Assembly: GCA_900769445.1 (NCBI GenBank)
Contig: CAAGGR010000109.1
Span: forward strand, 3,328 to 67,327
Reading direction: 5' to 3'
Source of the DNA: an uncultured Alistipes sp.
GTDB taxonomy: Bacteria; Bacteroidota; Bacteroidia; Bacteroidales; Rikenellaceae
DNA: 64,000 bases
In this document: piece after piece, positions 1 through 9,495 of the stretch
Layout of the letters: each line of letters begins with the position of its first letter
Position numbering within the stretch: the stretch's first letter is position 1
Made by a program: the position numbers and the translations under genes
Notes under the pieces: model-generated
Databases searched by the model: none
What the model was told of the DNA's origin: nothing
What the model saw: the letters and a program-made list of their open reading frames with translations, nothing else

Positions 1-790
1 GCAGGTCAGCTCCATCATTCAACAGATGCGTGGCAAAGGTATGACGCAACACATGTGGCGAGGTCTTACCCTGTATGCCATAAAATTTTAGTTTTCTATC
101 AACAATACGTTGCACTGCCCTACGGTTGATACGCTCTCCTTTCCCTGATAAAATTAGTGCTTTATTTTGACCTGTGCAAATATTTTGCAAAGAATTTTGA
201 CTAAAATACTTTTTTAGCACATCACCGACGCTCTTCACTATAGGCTGTATGCGCACCTTATTACCCTTACCGCGCACACGGATAGTGCTAAAATCATAGG
301 ATACATCACCAATATTTGCCTCAACAAGTTCAGAGAGTCGTAATCCACAAGTATATAATAGCAACATTATAACCGCATCCCTTAATCTATCAGAATCGCC
401 CGAATCAATATCCTCCTTAAGACCCTCTATAACACCATCCATACGCGTATCTGGGACATAAGTAGGCAGACGTTTCGGAGTTTTATACTGCTTTACGTTA
501 CTCACAATATCATGAGTTGCATACTTCTGCTTAAGCATCCATTTCCAGAAGCTACGCAACGACACAAGCGATTTATTGACAGATGCAGCCTTAAGTCCTC
601 GCTTCTCAAAGAGGTATACCGCCCAATCATTTATATCGTAACGCTTGAATGCATCGGGATCGAAATCATCCATCGCGACACCACACCACTCAAAAAAGGC
701 ATATATATCACGACGATATCCACCCACCGTATGTGGTGAGTAGCGACGCTCTGACACGAGAGCATTTAGAAACTCCTCAACCCTGTTCAT
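1..790 (-). CDS. Tyrosine recombinase XerC/XerD, C-terminus cut by window edge
   Basis: Site-specific recombinase of the phage-integrase (tyrosine recombinase) family; Xer proteins resolve chromosome dimers at dif. The N-terminal SAM-like DNA-binding domain begins MNRVEEFLNALVSERRYSPHT. The catalytic domain shows the Arg in CGLRLSEL, the Lys region GKGNKVR and the HxxR box SPHVLRHTFATHLLNDGADL, which runs into the left edge. The final His/Trp and the nucleophilic Tyr lie outside the window, so the gene is partial here. The ATG at 788-790 is 23 nt downstream of lspA, so the two are probably cotranscribed. No att-like repeats or cargo are seen, which favours a housekeeping Xer over a mobile-element integrase. 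XerC and XerD cannot be separated from this part. Confidence 0.9.
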   Translation of the reverse strand, partial: MNRVEEFLNALVSERRYSPHTVGGYRRDIYAFFEWCGVAMDDFDPDAFKRYDINDWAVYLFEKRGLKAASVNKSLVSLRSFWKWMLKQKYATHDIVSNVKQYKTPKRLPTYVPDTRMDGVIEGLKEDIDSGDSDRLRDAVIMLLLYTCGLRLSELVEANIGDVSYDFSTIRVRGKGNKVRIQPIVKSVGDVLKKYFSQNSLQNICTGQNKALILSGKGERINRRAVQRIVDRKLKFYGIQGKTSPHVLRHTFATHLLNDGADL

Positions 791-813
791 AGCACTCAGG
801 GTAGCAGATTACC

Positions 814-1422
814 CTACTTAAAAAACTTATATTGGAAGATAAGAAGGTAGACAACAGCAACCGAGATATAGGCATCGGCAACATTAAATACCGCACCAAA
901 GAAGTAGCCATCGCCACCGACTAAGAAGCTTAAAAACTGAGGACAGTTCTCCCACTTAAATAGTGGCAAGTGTATCATATCCACTACTTTACCCATCAGA
1001 AAACCAGCATCTTGCGTCTCGAGCAACATACCGTAGAACATACTGTCCACCATATTACCAATAGCACCTGCAAGGATAAGTACTGAGCCGACAATTACCC
1101 CTTTAGGTACCTCGTTGCGATGCTTTACAAGGTAGCTAACACCATATATAAGCAGACCTATCATCACAATACGGAAGAGACTTAGAATAAGCTTTCCCCA
1201 GTCTACAGCGCCCTCACCAGAGCCAAGTTGCATGCCAAATGCGAAACCATTATTCTCGATATAGCAAAGGTTAAACCACGAAAAGACCTCAATTTTATCG
1301 CCAACCTCAAGGTTGCAATGCACAAGCATCTTTACAATCTGATCAATGGCGACAAGCACGATAGTCCAAAACGCAACTTTATAGCCTGCTGGTATATTTT
1401 TTAAGCTCATAGTATATCTCAT
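814..1422 (-). CDS. lspA: Lipoprotein signal peptidase II LspA
   Basis: Aspartic membrane protease that cleaves prolipoprotein signal peptides before the lipidated Cys. About 202 residues with four hydrophobic segments; the two catalytic Asp are visible as D126 in GAIGNMVDSMFYG and D183 in FNVADAYIS. It is longer than E. coli LspA because of an insert between the two Asp motifs (about residues 135-172), as is common in Bacteroidota. A second ATG four codons in (MSLKN) is an equally possible start. A promoter lies at 1447-1477. It precedes xerC/D in the same direction. Many lipoproteins in this window are its likely substrates. Confidence 0.95.
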   Translation of the reverse strand: MRYTMSLKNIPAGYKVAFWTIVLVAIDQIVKMLVHCNLEVGDKIEVFSWFNLCYIENNGFAFGMQLGSGEGAVDWGKLILSLFRIVMIGLLIYGVSYLVKHRNEVPKGVIVGSVLILAGAIGNMVDSMFYGMLLETQDAGFLMGKVVDMIHLPLFKWENCPQFLSFLVGGDGYFFGAVFNVADAYISVAVVYLLIFQYKFFK

Positions 1423-1446
1423 TAATTAGTTTTCAAACACATACTA

Positions 1447-1477
1447 CAAAAATACACAATATTTTTGAAATGGGCAA
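1447..1477 (-). promoter_or_regulatory. Promoter of lspA (Bacteroidota type)
   Basis: On the minus strand a -7 box TATTTTTG (plus 1447-1454) lies 20 nt from an upstream TTG, which fits the phylum's TTG-N19-21-TAnnTTTG pattern. It sits 24 nt before the first lspA ATG. Confidence 0.55.
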
Positions 1478-1550
1478 GAGAAGACTAATAATTAGTAAAT
1501 GGCAGTGGTCCTTAGGGAGGGGGAGCTTGAGGTTAGTAAAGGGGTCTAAG

Positions 1551-1664
1551 GGGCAGAAGGGGTTAGGATTGGTCTCAATAAAGAGAAAGGGCAAATGGGA
1601 TGTACCGTACATCCCATTCGCCCTTTGGATTGATAGGTCGAGAATGACCCCTTATCACAAGAGA
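1551..1664. repeat. Palindromic repeat copy A, next to the PpiD-like stop codon
   Basis: Member of the dispersed palindrome family described in the findings. The left arm is degenerate (GGGCAGAAGGGGTTAG, 1551-1566); the right arm TGACCCCTTATCACAAGAGA ends directly at the stop codon of the leftward gene (TTA at 1665). The centre, 1586-1626, is a 20-bp stem with one mismatch and one unpaired base, with GTAC-C-GTAC at the tip. The rest of the 1423-1664 gap holds the lspA promoter and purine-rich sequence with no gene. Confidence 0.85.
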
Positions 1665-3617
1665 TTAAATCTCACCCTCGCCACGAAAATCCTCAACAGA
1701 AGCCTTCTTAGTCATAGCCTCAACAGCTACGCGCTTCATCTTGCTCTCGCGCTGAGTCATCTCTGGAGTGCGCTCAGCATCGAAAGTAGTTGGGTCAAGC
1801 TCGCCATTGATAGCATCAACAACGAATACATATGCAGCGTTGTTACCCTTAACCTTAGTCTCAACACCTGTCTCACGGCTACGAGTGATAGCACCTACAA
1901 GAGCTGCCTCCCACTTACCGTCAACCATATTGTCGGTGTACTTAACGTTAGAGAACTTACCCTCAACAGCACCCTCGATAGCAGCACCCATAGCAAGCTG
2001 TGAAGCGATAGCCTCATACTGCTTATCACGCTTTAGACGAGTCTCGATAGTTGCAGCATTCTTGAACTCATACTTATTATCGTCAACAGATGCAACCATA
2101 ACAACGTAGATTACGTTCTCGCCATAGAAGTACTTCTTAGCACCAACCTCAGCGTCGTATGCCCAGATAGCAATCTGACGAGAGTTATCGATACCACGTA
2201 CAGAGCGCTCACGACCCTGCATAGCAACATAGTCGTTGCGATTAGCTGTAGATACAAGCACCTGATACTGTGCAGCGTTTGCAGCCTCGTTGAAAGAGTC
2301 AGCGTTATCACCAGCAGCAGCCATAAATGCCTCTACACTCTTTACGATATCGTTATTTGTCTTCTCGCTTGCCTTAACGCTCTTGCTTACGTCAGCAGTA
2401 AGAACGAAACGATCTTTATCGCCAAGCTTTGTAATCTTAGCAACAGCAGGCTTGTGGTTGTAAGAGATAACCACGATATCACCAACCTTTGTGCCGATGA
2501 AGTTCTTAGCCTCGCTCTCGCTCATGCGTACCATCTCACGAGTATCTGTTGAAGTCTCCACAGCCTCCTCAAGCTTAGTGAAGTCGCCACCTACAGCCTT
2601 CAATGCAGCAACCAACTCGTTAGCCTCAACTACATTGTCAACAGTAGCTACCTCGAACTCGTATGATGATGCAGCCTTAACATCTGATACGATATAGTTT
2701 GCAGTCCAAGTGTTATCCTCGAACACAGGGCCGTAGTGCTTACCAGCCTTAACAGCATCTGCAACCTTAGCATCAAGAGCGCTGAAAAGCTTATATGAGT
2801 CAGACTTACCACCGATAGCGCGTACAGCCTGCTTGATAGCGTTAGAGTCGCCCTTAGCAGCCTTAACAGCCTTGTCTACAGACATCACCTGCTCCTCGAT
2901 AGCAGCCTGATCATCAGCAGTTGGAGCAATCTCGAATGTAACGTAGCGCAATGTGCGAGCGCCATAGTTCTTATTCTCAGCCTTGTTAGCCTCGTAGTAG
3001 GCATCAATCTCTGCCTCAGTAACCTCTACCTCTGGCATAGACTTATAAGGAACCATTACGTAGCGACCATCGAAAGTATAGTTTGCATTGCGCAAAGTCT
3101 CCTCAACCTCGAGGCGGTTTACGTAGTTACCAGCAGCGTAAACCTCGGTAAACTTCTCATATGAAAGGCTCATATCGAGAGTTGGAAGGTTAGCAATCCA
3201 CTGATTCTGAATCATACCCTTAATCTGATCTGCTGGCCAGCCATACATCTGGTACATTGCCGCAGCCTCCTCGCTAAATACCTTAGCGTAAGCCTTGATA
3301 TCGCCCTCAGCGACACCCAAGCCTACAGCCTCAAGTGCTGGACGAGTGTAGAGGTTGAAGATTGCAGCCTGCATTGCATAGTCAGACTTTGTATCCTCAG
3401 CAAGATTAGCATTGCGATACATCTCAAGGTAGGTAGCATACTTAGACGCCTTAACCTCCTCACCATTTACCGTCATAACGGTTGTATCCTCTGGCATCTG
3501 AGCGCCACGATTCTGCATAGAGAGCTGATCGCCAAGGATAAATGCTACAAGTACAAGGCCGATAAGTATTGAAAGTACTAGGCCAAACTTGGTTCTTAGT
3601 GTGTTTAATGTTGCCAT
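1665..3617 (-). CDS. PpiD/SurA-N-type periplasmic folding factor
   Basis: Single N-terminal membrane anchor (residues about 13-30, LVLSILIGLVLVAFILGDQL) followed by a long Ala/Glu/Lys-rich periplasmic region, 650 residues in all. This matches the SurA_N_3/PpiD-like proteins of Bacteroidota, which help outer-membrane proteins fold. The parvulin-type core is hard to see: the usual ARHIL start is replaced by a stretch near SSYEFEVAT, followed by the recognisable helix EANELVAALKAVGGDFTKLE. Isomerase activity is therefore doubtful; a chaperone role is more likely. It follows the gldE-like gene in a conserved order (lptC, gldE-like, this). A promoter -7 box lies at 3656-3663. A palindromic repeat begins at its stop codon. 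Confidence 0.8.
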   Translation of the reverse strand: MATLNTLRTKFGLVLSILIGLVLVAFILGDQLSMQNRGAQMPEDTTVMTVNGEEVKASKYATYLEMYRNANLAEDTKSDYAMQAAIFNLYTRPALEAVGLGVAEGDIKAYAKVFSEEAAAMYQMYGWPADQIKGMIQNQWIANLPTLDMSLSYEKFTEVYAAGNYVNRLEVEETLRNANYTFDGRYVMVPYKSMPEVEVTEAEIDAYYEANKAENKNYGARTLRYVTFEIAPTADDQAAIEEQVMSVDKAVKAAKGDSNAIKQAVRAIGGKSDSYKLFSALDAKVADAVKAGKHYGPVFEDNTWTANYIVSDVKAASSYEFEVATVDNVVEANELVAALKAVGGDFTKLEEAVETSTDTREMVRMSESEAKNFIGTKVGDIVVISYNHKPAVAKITKLGDKDRFVLTADVSKSVKASEKTNNDIVKSVEAFMAAAGDNADSFNEAANAAQYQVLVSTANRNDYVAMQGRERSVRGIDNSRQIAIWAYDAEVGAKKYFYGENVIYVVMVASVDDNKYEFKNAATIETRLKRDKQYEAIASQLAMGAAIEGAVEGKFSNVKYTDNMVDGKWEAALVGAITRSRETGVETKVKGNNAAYVFVVDAINGELDPTTFDAERTPEMTQRESKMKRVAVEAMTKKASVEDFRGEGEI

Positions 3618-3655
3618 AATAATTTATTTTTTGTCGTTGATTTCTTTCAAACCCT

Positions 3656-3663
3656 CAAAGGTA
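3656..3663 (-). promoter_or_regulatory. -7 box of PpiD-like gene
   Basis: TACCTTTG on the minus strand, 38 nt upstream of the ATG, in an AT-rich gap. No clear TTG at the expected -33 distance, so it is a weak call. Confidence 0.4.
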
Positions 3664-3698
3664 GTAATTTTTATTTAATATTGCTAATTTAGGGCAAA

Positions 3699-4946
3699 TT
3701 ATTTACAATGCACCTCCACAAGATCGAGACGCGAACTCTCACGTCGTAGTATCTTTATCGAGAACTGCTCGTTATTAAGCACCTCTCCCTCGTGCGGAAT
3801 AGCGCCATGCTCAGCAATGATATATCCCGCCAAAGTATCATACTCTTCGCTCTCAGGAATACCGAGTTCATACTCCTCGTTAAGGTACTCAACCTCAAGG
3901 CGCGAGGAGAACTGCCAAGCTCGCTCACCGATACTCTTCTCGACCAACTCCTGAACATCATGCTCATCCTCAATCTCGCCAAATATCTGTTCCAACACAT
4001 CCTCTAACGATATGATACCCGCTGTGCCACCATACTCATCTATGACCACAGCGATACTCGCCTTACGCTTGGTGAAGGTCTCAAGCATCGCCTGCAAAGG
4101 CATAGTCTCGGCTACATATATCGTCTTTATAAGGATATCCGATATCGACTGCGGATTCTCGAAGAGGCTCTTAGAGTTGACATAACCGATAATATTATCA
4201 ATGGTATCGTGCCATACAAAAATACGCGAGTAGTTGGTCTCCACAAAACGTGCAGTAAGCTCCTCAACAGAAGTTGTTTCGAGATCCACCGCCTCTACAT
4301 CGACACGCTGAATCATACAATCGCGCACTCTGAGGTCGGCAAAATCCAAGGCATTCTGGAAGAGACGTATATCCTCCTCGTCCTCCTCGTCTACCTCCAC
4401 ATTGTCCGCCTCGACAAGTGATGCAAGATCTTCACGATTAAACTCCGTAGGCTCCTCCCTACCCTCGACACGCGTACCCATGATGCGTAGCAATATATAT
4501 GATAGGAGCGTTGTAAAACGAGACAGCGGATACAATATAATATAGAATAGGTATATTATAGGAGCAAAGACACGATAGTAAAAGTTAGGGTTATACCTCA
4601 CCACCGTCTTAGGGATATACTCCCCTATAAAGATGATGACAACGGTAGATATAATTGTTTGTAGCAGCGTATTCTCAATACCAAAAGCCCCAAGCATCAA
4701 CTTCGACATCGCCATAGAGTAGATAACAAGAGCGATGTTATTACCTACAAGGATTGTTGTGATGTAGTTGCTTGAGTTGCGCGAAAATAGCTCGGCAATA
4801 TGGTTAAACATAAAGTTCTGCTTACGGTCAATCTCCTCTCTGAGTCTATTGCGACCCAAAAAGGCGATCTCCATACCAGAAAAGAATGCCGAGAAGACAA
4901 GCATCACGGCTATAATTATAAGTATCGATAACGTATCTTCACCCAT
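3699..4946 (-). CDS. CNNM/CBS transporter-associated protein, GldE/CorC-like
   Basis: Membrane protein of the HlyC/CorC family. The N-terminal DUF21/CNNM domain (about residues 1-185) has four hydrophobic segments starting ILIIIAVMLVFSAFFSGMEI; then come a pair of CBS domains (about 205-330, including VIDEYGGTAGIISLEDVLEQ) and the C-terminal CorC_HlyC domain. In gliding Bacteroidota this architecture is called GldE; elsewhere it is linked to divalent-cation efflux. I chose the ATG at 4944-4946 because the longer frame begins with TTG. It lies 24 nt after lptC, so they are probably cotranscribed. Function beyond the family is not shown. Confidence 0.82.
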   Translation of the reverse strand: MGEDTLSILIIIAVMLVFSAFFSGMEIAFLGRNRLREEIDRKQNFMFNHIAELFSRNSSNYITTILVGNNIALVIYSMAMSKLMLGAFGIENTLLQTIISTVVIIFIGEYIPKTVVRYNPNFYYRVFAPIIYLFYIILYPLSRFTTLLSYILLRIMGTRVEGREEPTEFNREDLASLVEADNVEVDEEDEEDIRLFQNALDFADLRVRDCMIQRVDVEAVDLETTSVEELTARFVETNYSRIFVWHDTIDNIIGYVNSKSLFENPQSISDILIKTIYVAETMPLQAMLETFTKRKASIAVVIDEYGGTAGIISLEDVLEQIFGEIEDEHDVQELVEKSIGERAWQFSSRLEVEYLNEEYELGIPESEEYDTLAGYIIAEHGAIPHEGEVLNNEQFSIKILRRESSRLDLVEVHCK

Positions 4947-4970
4947 TGATATCAATCTTGATTTCGTGCA

Positions 4971-5945
4971 TTATTGCTTAACACCACCAATCTGCACATC
5001 TTTATCGGTCTCCATATTTGAGGACTTTACACCCACGGGGGTCTGCTTAGAGCCACTCTGCGCGGATCTGCTATCTAAGCGTCGATCGCGTTCAGGTGTT
5101 ATAGGTGCTATAGGTCTCTTGGCGCCACCATCAATCTGCATCGCACCATGAGGTTTTGAGTTATCTGCTGGACGGACAACATTATCATCCAACATTTTCG
5201 GAGAGGCAAAAGCTGGTCGGTTATTAGCCTTACCCCTCTCGTCTCGCTTATTTCTTGCCCCCTTACCTTTTCTCTCTTCCCTCTCCGAGGCCGACTTGCT
5301 CTCCTTGATTTTCTCATCAAGGCTCTTTCGTTTTGTCGTATCACTCTTCTCCGTCTCACGAACATCAAACTCTATCTCGGAGCTATATCTACGGAAGTGA
5401 ATATTCTTCAAATCGTCATCTGCATCGAAGCCTACGCCAAAATGCCAGCCATCAGCCTGCAAGACCTTTGTGTCCACGTTCGAGTATATCTTCTTAGTTG
5501 TTGCATTCCAGAACAACTGCTGAGTATACACCTCTGTAAGACCAGTAACGGTGGTATCGCCCTCCTCACGGTCGCGACGTATAACCACCACATTGCCCTT
5601 TGCCTCCCATAGCTTCTGACGCTCATAGTAGATGGCGTAGTTCGCAGTAATTGTAACCTCGGGTAAAGACAAAGAGTCGGTATATGTTGTCATTTCAATA
5701 CCGCGACGAAACTCCTGATATGGGTTGGTAGCCAACCTATAGCCCTCCATTAGCGGAGAGGTGAAGGTATAAGAGCGCTTACCATTCTCCATCATTGTTA
5801 TCGTGCGATTCTCGCTCGACTCTGTCATCAGAGTCTCATTATCGTATGATGTAATCTGAGTCTTCTTGCCACAAGAGAATAGCAATGTAGCACTCCCCAC
5901 TACGGAGAGTGCTATCACTGCATATCGTTTAATTCTCAAGAACAT
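4971..5945 (-). CDS. lptC: LPS export protein LptC-like lipoprotein
   Basis: The signal peptide ends in the lipobox LLFSC (Cys about 25), followed by GKKTQ with no acidic cluster, which fits a periplasm-facing or inner-membrane lipoprotein rather than a surface one. Residues about 30-200 form the OstA/LptC beta-jellyroll (VTITANYAIYYERQKLWEAK and GNVVVIRR), the part that relays LPS from LptF/G/B to LptA. The C-terminal 120 residues are an unusual hydrophilic tail rich in Lys, Arg, Asp and Glu, probably disordered. Neighbours are a TPR protein upstream and the gldE-like gene downstream, the usual Bacteroidales order. Confidence 0.78.
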   Translation of the reverse strand: MFLRIKRYAVIALSVVGSATLLFSCGKKTQITSYDNETLMTESSENRTITMMENGKRSYTFTSPLMEGYRLATNPYQEFRRGIEMTTYTDSLSLPEVTITANYAIYYERQKLWEAKGNVVVIRRDREEGDTTVTGLTEVYTQQLFWNATTKKIYSNVDTKVLQADGWHFGVGFDADDDLKNIHFRRYSSEIEFDVRETEKSDTTKRKSLDEKIKESKSASEREERKGKGARNKRDERGKANNRPAFASPKMLDDNVVRPADNSKPHGAMQIDGGAKRPIAPITPERDRRLDSRSAQSGSKQTPVGVKSSNMETDKDVQIGGVKQ

Positions 5946-5968
5946 ATCTCAGTTAAACGCTTATACTT

Positions 5969-7315
5969 TTAACGGTAACGAACAGTTGTAGTCTGACCCT
6001 TAGCAAAGCCACAAAGGATAGTGTAACGATCACCCTGTGAAAGCTCTGCGAAGAAGCACTGCTCCTGTGGAGGGAATGCAGCACGGTAAGCATTCATCAA
6101 CTGCTGTGCAGCCTTCAATACATCTGGCTCATCCTTGAGAAGGTTAGCAGCCTGAGCCATAGCATCGTATGCAGCCCAGTAAACTGTTGTACCACCGACC
6201 TTATCCTCTGGACATGGTGTAGATGCGTAGCACTGACCAAGGATGAAGTATGAGTAGCCATTCTCTGGGTTGATACCACGCAACTCACGTGCAGCCTCAG
6301 CAGCAGCATTGTAGTTCTGTGCGCTAATCTCGATAAGGGCAATCTGAACATACAAAGGCTCCTTACGTGCAGGATCTGCCTCAACAGCCAAAGCCTCACG
6401 CAAGTACTTCAACGCCTTATCGTTCTCACCACGGTTCTGGAAGCCCTGAGCAAGGAAGAGTGCAGTCTCAGAAGATGGGTTTACAGCGTAATACTTCTCG
6501 GTTGAAGCGAAGAAGAAGTCGCTTGTACACTGAGCGCGAGACATAAGAGCTACTGCCTGAGCCAAAAGCGCTGTGTTGTCTGGATCAGCCTCAAGCTTTG
6601 CAGAGAACAATGTCTCAAGGTTCTCACAGCTTGCAGCACCACTTGTACCGAAGCTGCTCTCGAAAATCTCCTTATACTGCTCATCCTCAGCAGAAATCTC
6701 AGCAAACAATGGAGAGAGACGCTCATACTCTGCGAGTACGATATCGCTGGTTACATTGTCATCATACTCATAATCCTCGCAAAGATATTTGTAGTATGAA
6801 GCTACGATATCAAGGTTTACACGACCAGCCTCGATACCTGCATCCACAGCATCCTTCAAACCAGAGCGGAGCAATGGACGGTCTGTTGTGCAGTAACGGA
6901 GCATATCACGAGCCTTCATATCAAGGATATAATCCTTACCATTCTTCTGGTGGTTACCAAAGTATACAACACGCTGGTCGTAGATATAGAGTACAGAGTC
7001 GATAAACATACGTCTCTGCTCAACGCTACGAGCGCGCTGTGCCTTATTCTTGTAGATGGTTACACCACGAGCGAAAGTCTGCTGTGAAGCCTCTGGGCAC
7101 TTCTCCAAGAGCTGCTGGAAGTAGTGTGCTGCACGGTTGAAATCCTTAGCATCAATAGCCTCCTTAAGGTAGTTGCTGGCAAGGATATTCTCTTGACGCT
7201 CCTCAACGGTTGCGCCCCACTTGCCATAAACCTTGTCGTCGCTAAAATCCTGTGCCGATGCGCTAAAGCCCACGAACATAGCTACGGCAGCCAAAAGAAA
7301 TTTTACGCTTTTCAT
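5969..7315 (-). CDS. Periplasmic tetratricopeptide-repeat protein
   Basis: 448 residues with a signal peptide (MKSVKFLLAAVAMFVGFSASA, cleavage after ASA). The rest is helical with TPR-like units, for example ALFLAQGFQNRGENDKALKY and NYSYFILGQ-type repeats around residues 280-400. No catalytic motif is visible. TPR proteins at this place between the barrel gene and lptC are conserved in Bacteroidales and probably act as envelope scaffolds. Codon use is like its neighbours. Function is unknown. Confidence 0.75.
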   Translation of the reverse strand: MKSVKFLLAAVAMFVGFSASAQDFSDDKVYGKWGATVEERQENILASNYLKEAIDAKDFNRAAHYFQQLLEKCPEASQQTFARGVTIYKNKAQRARSVEQRRMFIDSVLYIYDQRVVYFGNHQKNGKDYILDMKARDMLRYCTTDRPLLRSGLKDAVDAGIEAGRVNLDIVASYYKYLCEDYEYDDNVTSDIVLAEYERLSPLFAEISAEDEQYKEIFESSFGTSGAASCENLETLFSAKLEADPDNTALLAQAVALMSRAQCTSDFFFASTEKYYAVNPSSETALFLAQGFQNRGENDKALKYLREALAVEADPARKEPLYVQIALIEISAQNYNAAAEAARELRGINPENGYSYFILGQCYASTPCPEDKVGGTTVYWAAYDAMAQAANLLKDEPDVLKAAQQLMNAYRAAFPPQEQCFFAELSQGDRYTILCGFAKGQTTTVRYR

Positions 7316-7375
7316 AAATTGTAGTTGGTTTTTAATTTTATAATTTTGTTTATGTTCTTCACTCTATGGATTATG

Positions 7376-8773
7376 TTAGTCGTACTTCTGCTGAACAAAC
7401 CAGTAGTCGGCAGTATCTGCAGAGAATAGCGAGAATCCCAAGGTTATCTTGAAGCTATTTTGGCACACAAGACCCACCTTCTGAGCATCTATCTGGATAG
7501 GTTTCTTTGCCGACATACGACCATACTCAAAGCCAATATTCATTGTAGATATACCCCAAATCTTTAGTGGCATACCCAAACCTGCAGTTACAGCAAAGGT
7601 ATTTATCTTCTCGCCACCGAATGTTTGGTAGTAGTTACCTGCTCGCACACCCACACGATATGCAACACGGTTGAAGTAGTTACGAACATCGTTCTGACGT
7701 GGTGTAAACTCAAAGCCGAGTTTCATGGTGTGCGTATCTACATATCGCACATCCACAGTCGCAGGTGTCGTATTCTCAGCATAGCCAGCATTATCGCCAC
7801 CCCAAGAGGCATAGAGGTAATCAGCACCCCACGCCATCTTACGATTGCGGAAGAAGAGACCAACGCCCACCTGATGTGGCACACGCAACTCTAAGGCATC
7901 AATTCTACTACGAATAGGGTTTGCCTGAATGCTATTTATCACATTATCGGTGTAGACATAGTTCGACTTCTTAGGATTTAGCTTACCACCAAAATCGTAT
8001 GTAGCACCTATTGTAAAGCTCTTTGTCTCGGTCTGCACAGGACTCCACTGAAGACCAGCTTGGAACTTGATATTGCTAACCACATAGGTATCGATACCCT
8101 TTGTTGATGCATAGACACCCGATCCAGTAACAACATTTACAGCTACAGTCTCGTATGAACGGGTTACATTACCCCAATAATACTTCGCCGCCACACCAAT
8201 AGAGAACTTCTGCCATGGCGCCCAACCAAACGACATCTTCACCTCGCTGATATCGCCATCGCCATCATGACCATAGCGCACACGACCTATATCCGCCCAA
8301 GTATCCTCGTTCTGATCCGTGGTCTTAACCTTGTATCCCACGCTACTATATGGGGCAATGCTAAACGAGAAACCAACACGCTCTGCCAATGGGAATGTAA
8401 GTGCAATGCTATGGATATTTGCACCGTTGTAGGCGGTATTTGCTGGTGTTGTAGCCTTGTTATCAGCATTGTACTTCTGCTGACTATTGCGGAAGTGCGT
8501 AGCATCAAAGCCCACATCAAAGAGAAAACTCTTCTGTGGAGCGATGCTTGCTGCCGCAGGGTTTTGAGCATTTATCTCACCATAGTTTCGTACAGCAATA
8601 CCTACACCACCCATACTACGCATCTGCGCAGAGCCAGGTGTTAACAACTCTCCCATACCATACATTGAGTATGGTGAATAGGCATTGATACTACTCGTCT
8701 GTGCCGACACCATAAAAGGCATCAACATAAGCACTATCAAACCTAAAATTATCTCTCTATTCACTCTTTGCAT
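7376..8773 (-). CDS. Outer-membrane beta-barrel protein (FadL/OmpP1-like)
   Basis: Signal peptide (hydrophobic core IILGLIVLMLMPFMVSA) and about 440 residues of alternating amphipathic strands ending in an aromatic-rich C-terminus. The opening NAYSPYSMYGMGE and MRSMGGVGIAVRN, followed by NPAAAS, is the start typical of the OmpP1/FadL-like barrels of this phylum. The ATG at 8771-8773 (MQRVNREII) is preferred over one nine codons upstream because it places the hydrophobic core at the usual distance. It overlaps the end of coaX by 17 nt, so translation is probably coupled. Substrate unknown. Confidence 0.78.
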   Translation of the reverse strand: MQRVNREIILGLIVLMLMPFMVSAQTSSINAYSPYSMYGMGELLTPGSAQMRSMGGVGIAVRNYGEINAQNPAAASIAPQKSFLFDVGFDATHFRNSQQKYNADNKATTPANTAYNGANIHSIALTFPLAERVGFSFSIAPYSSVGYKVKTTDQNEDTWADIGRVRYGHDGDGDISEVKMSFGWAPWQKFSIGVAAKYYWGNVTRSYETVAVNVVTGSGVYASTKGIDTYVVSNIKFQAGLQWSPVQTETKSFTIGATYDFGGKLNPKKSNYVYTDNVINSIQANPIRSRIDALELRVPHQVGVGLFFRNRKMAWGADYLYASWGGDNAGYAENTTPATVDVRYVDTHTMKLGFEFTPRQNDVRNYFNRVAYRVGVRAGNYYQTFGGEKINTFAVTAGLGMPLKIWGISTMNIGFEYGRMSAKKPIQIDAQKVGLVCQNSFKITLGFSLFSADTADYWFVQQKYD

Positions 8774-9491
8774 TGTACTCCAAAATTGTGGCAAGCCCAT
8801 AAATTAGCGGCTCACAGTCTGCAAATATCGTATTTTTAATTCTCTTTACAAAATATTTTGCGTCGCCACCAGTAAAAATTATGCGATTTTTATCATTTTC
8901 TTTAGAAAATGCCTCCACATAACCCCTTATTTCATGTTCAACACCTCGCATCACTCCCTGCTCTATAGCTTCAACCGTAGTACGACCATACTCCAAAACC
9001 GCCTCCGTAGGCTCACATAAAGGCAAGCAAGCAGTGTAGTCGGCAAGCGCACGGAAACGTGTGGTAACACCTGGCGAGATATTACCTCCACGATACTCTC
9101 CGCCGATAACATAGTCGATGGTGATGGCTGTACCAAAGTCAACGACCATGATATCGCAATCTGGCGACATCGCCCATGCTCCCACCGCAGCAGCGAGTCT
9201 ATCAGCGCCCAAAGTTTGCGGTGTTAGATAGCCATTTTTGATAGGTATTGGCGTGGTGGCTGGGGTAAAGAGCAAGACATTATCAACATATCTCTCAACC
9301 ATCGTTTTAAGGCTCTCACCATCGCCCCTTGTAGTCGAAATTATGGCAGAGTCTATACCCCCATACTGTTCCACTACCTCCGACAAAATAGCATCATCAA
9401 GAGCCTCTGACACAGCCTGATATATAATTTTAGAATCCTCCATCAATACGACTTTGACTCTACTATTTCCAACATCTATGATTAAATACAT
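8757..9491 (-). CDS. coaX: Type III pantothenate kinase
   Basis: First step of coenzyme A synthesis: ATP-dependent phosphorylation of pantothenate. The ASKHA fold is visible: the phosphate-1 loop IIDVGNSRVKVV at the N-terminus, the GADRLAAAVGAW segment, the catalytic-Asp loop MVVDFGTAITIDYV, the GGNISPGV turn and the late FTGGDAKYF. With the ATG at 9489-9491 the protein has 244 residues, the usual family length; upstream in-frame Met codons would lie inside mfd and add a non-homologous extension. It begins 4 nt after the mfd stop. Confidence 0.95.
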   Translation of the reverse strand: MYLIIDVGNSRVKVVLMEDSKIIYQAVSEALDDAILSEVVEQYGGIDSAIISTTRGDGESLKTMVERYVDNVLLFTPATTPIPIKNGYLTPQTLGADRLAAAVGAWAMSPDCDIMVVDFGTAITIDYVIGGEYRGGNISPGVTTRFRALADYTACLPLCEPTEAVLEYGRTTVEAIEQGVMRGVEHEIRGYVEAFSKENDKNRIIFTGGDAKYFVKRIKNTIFADCEPLIYGLATILEYNAKSE

Positions 9492-9495
9492 ACCA

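Noticed and set aside
1..790. Left-edge recombinase as integrase of a mobile element
   Set aside because: It follows lspA by 23 nt, has no att repeats in view and looks like a standard Xer; the part outside the window could change this.
1470..2003. Plus-strand frame of 177 codons
   Set aside because: It runs through a palindromic repeat and antisense through the PpiD-like gene; no recognisable protein.
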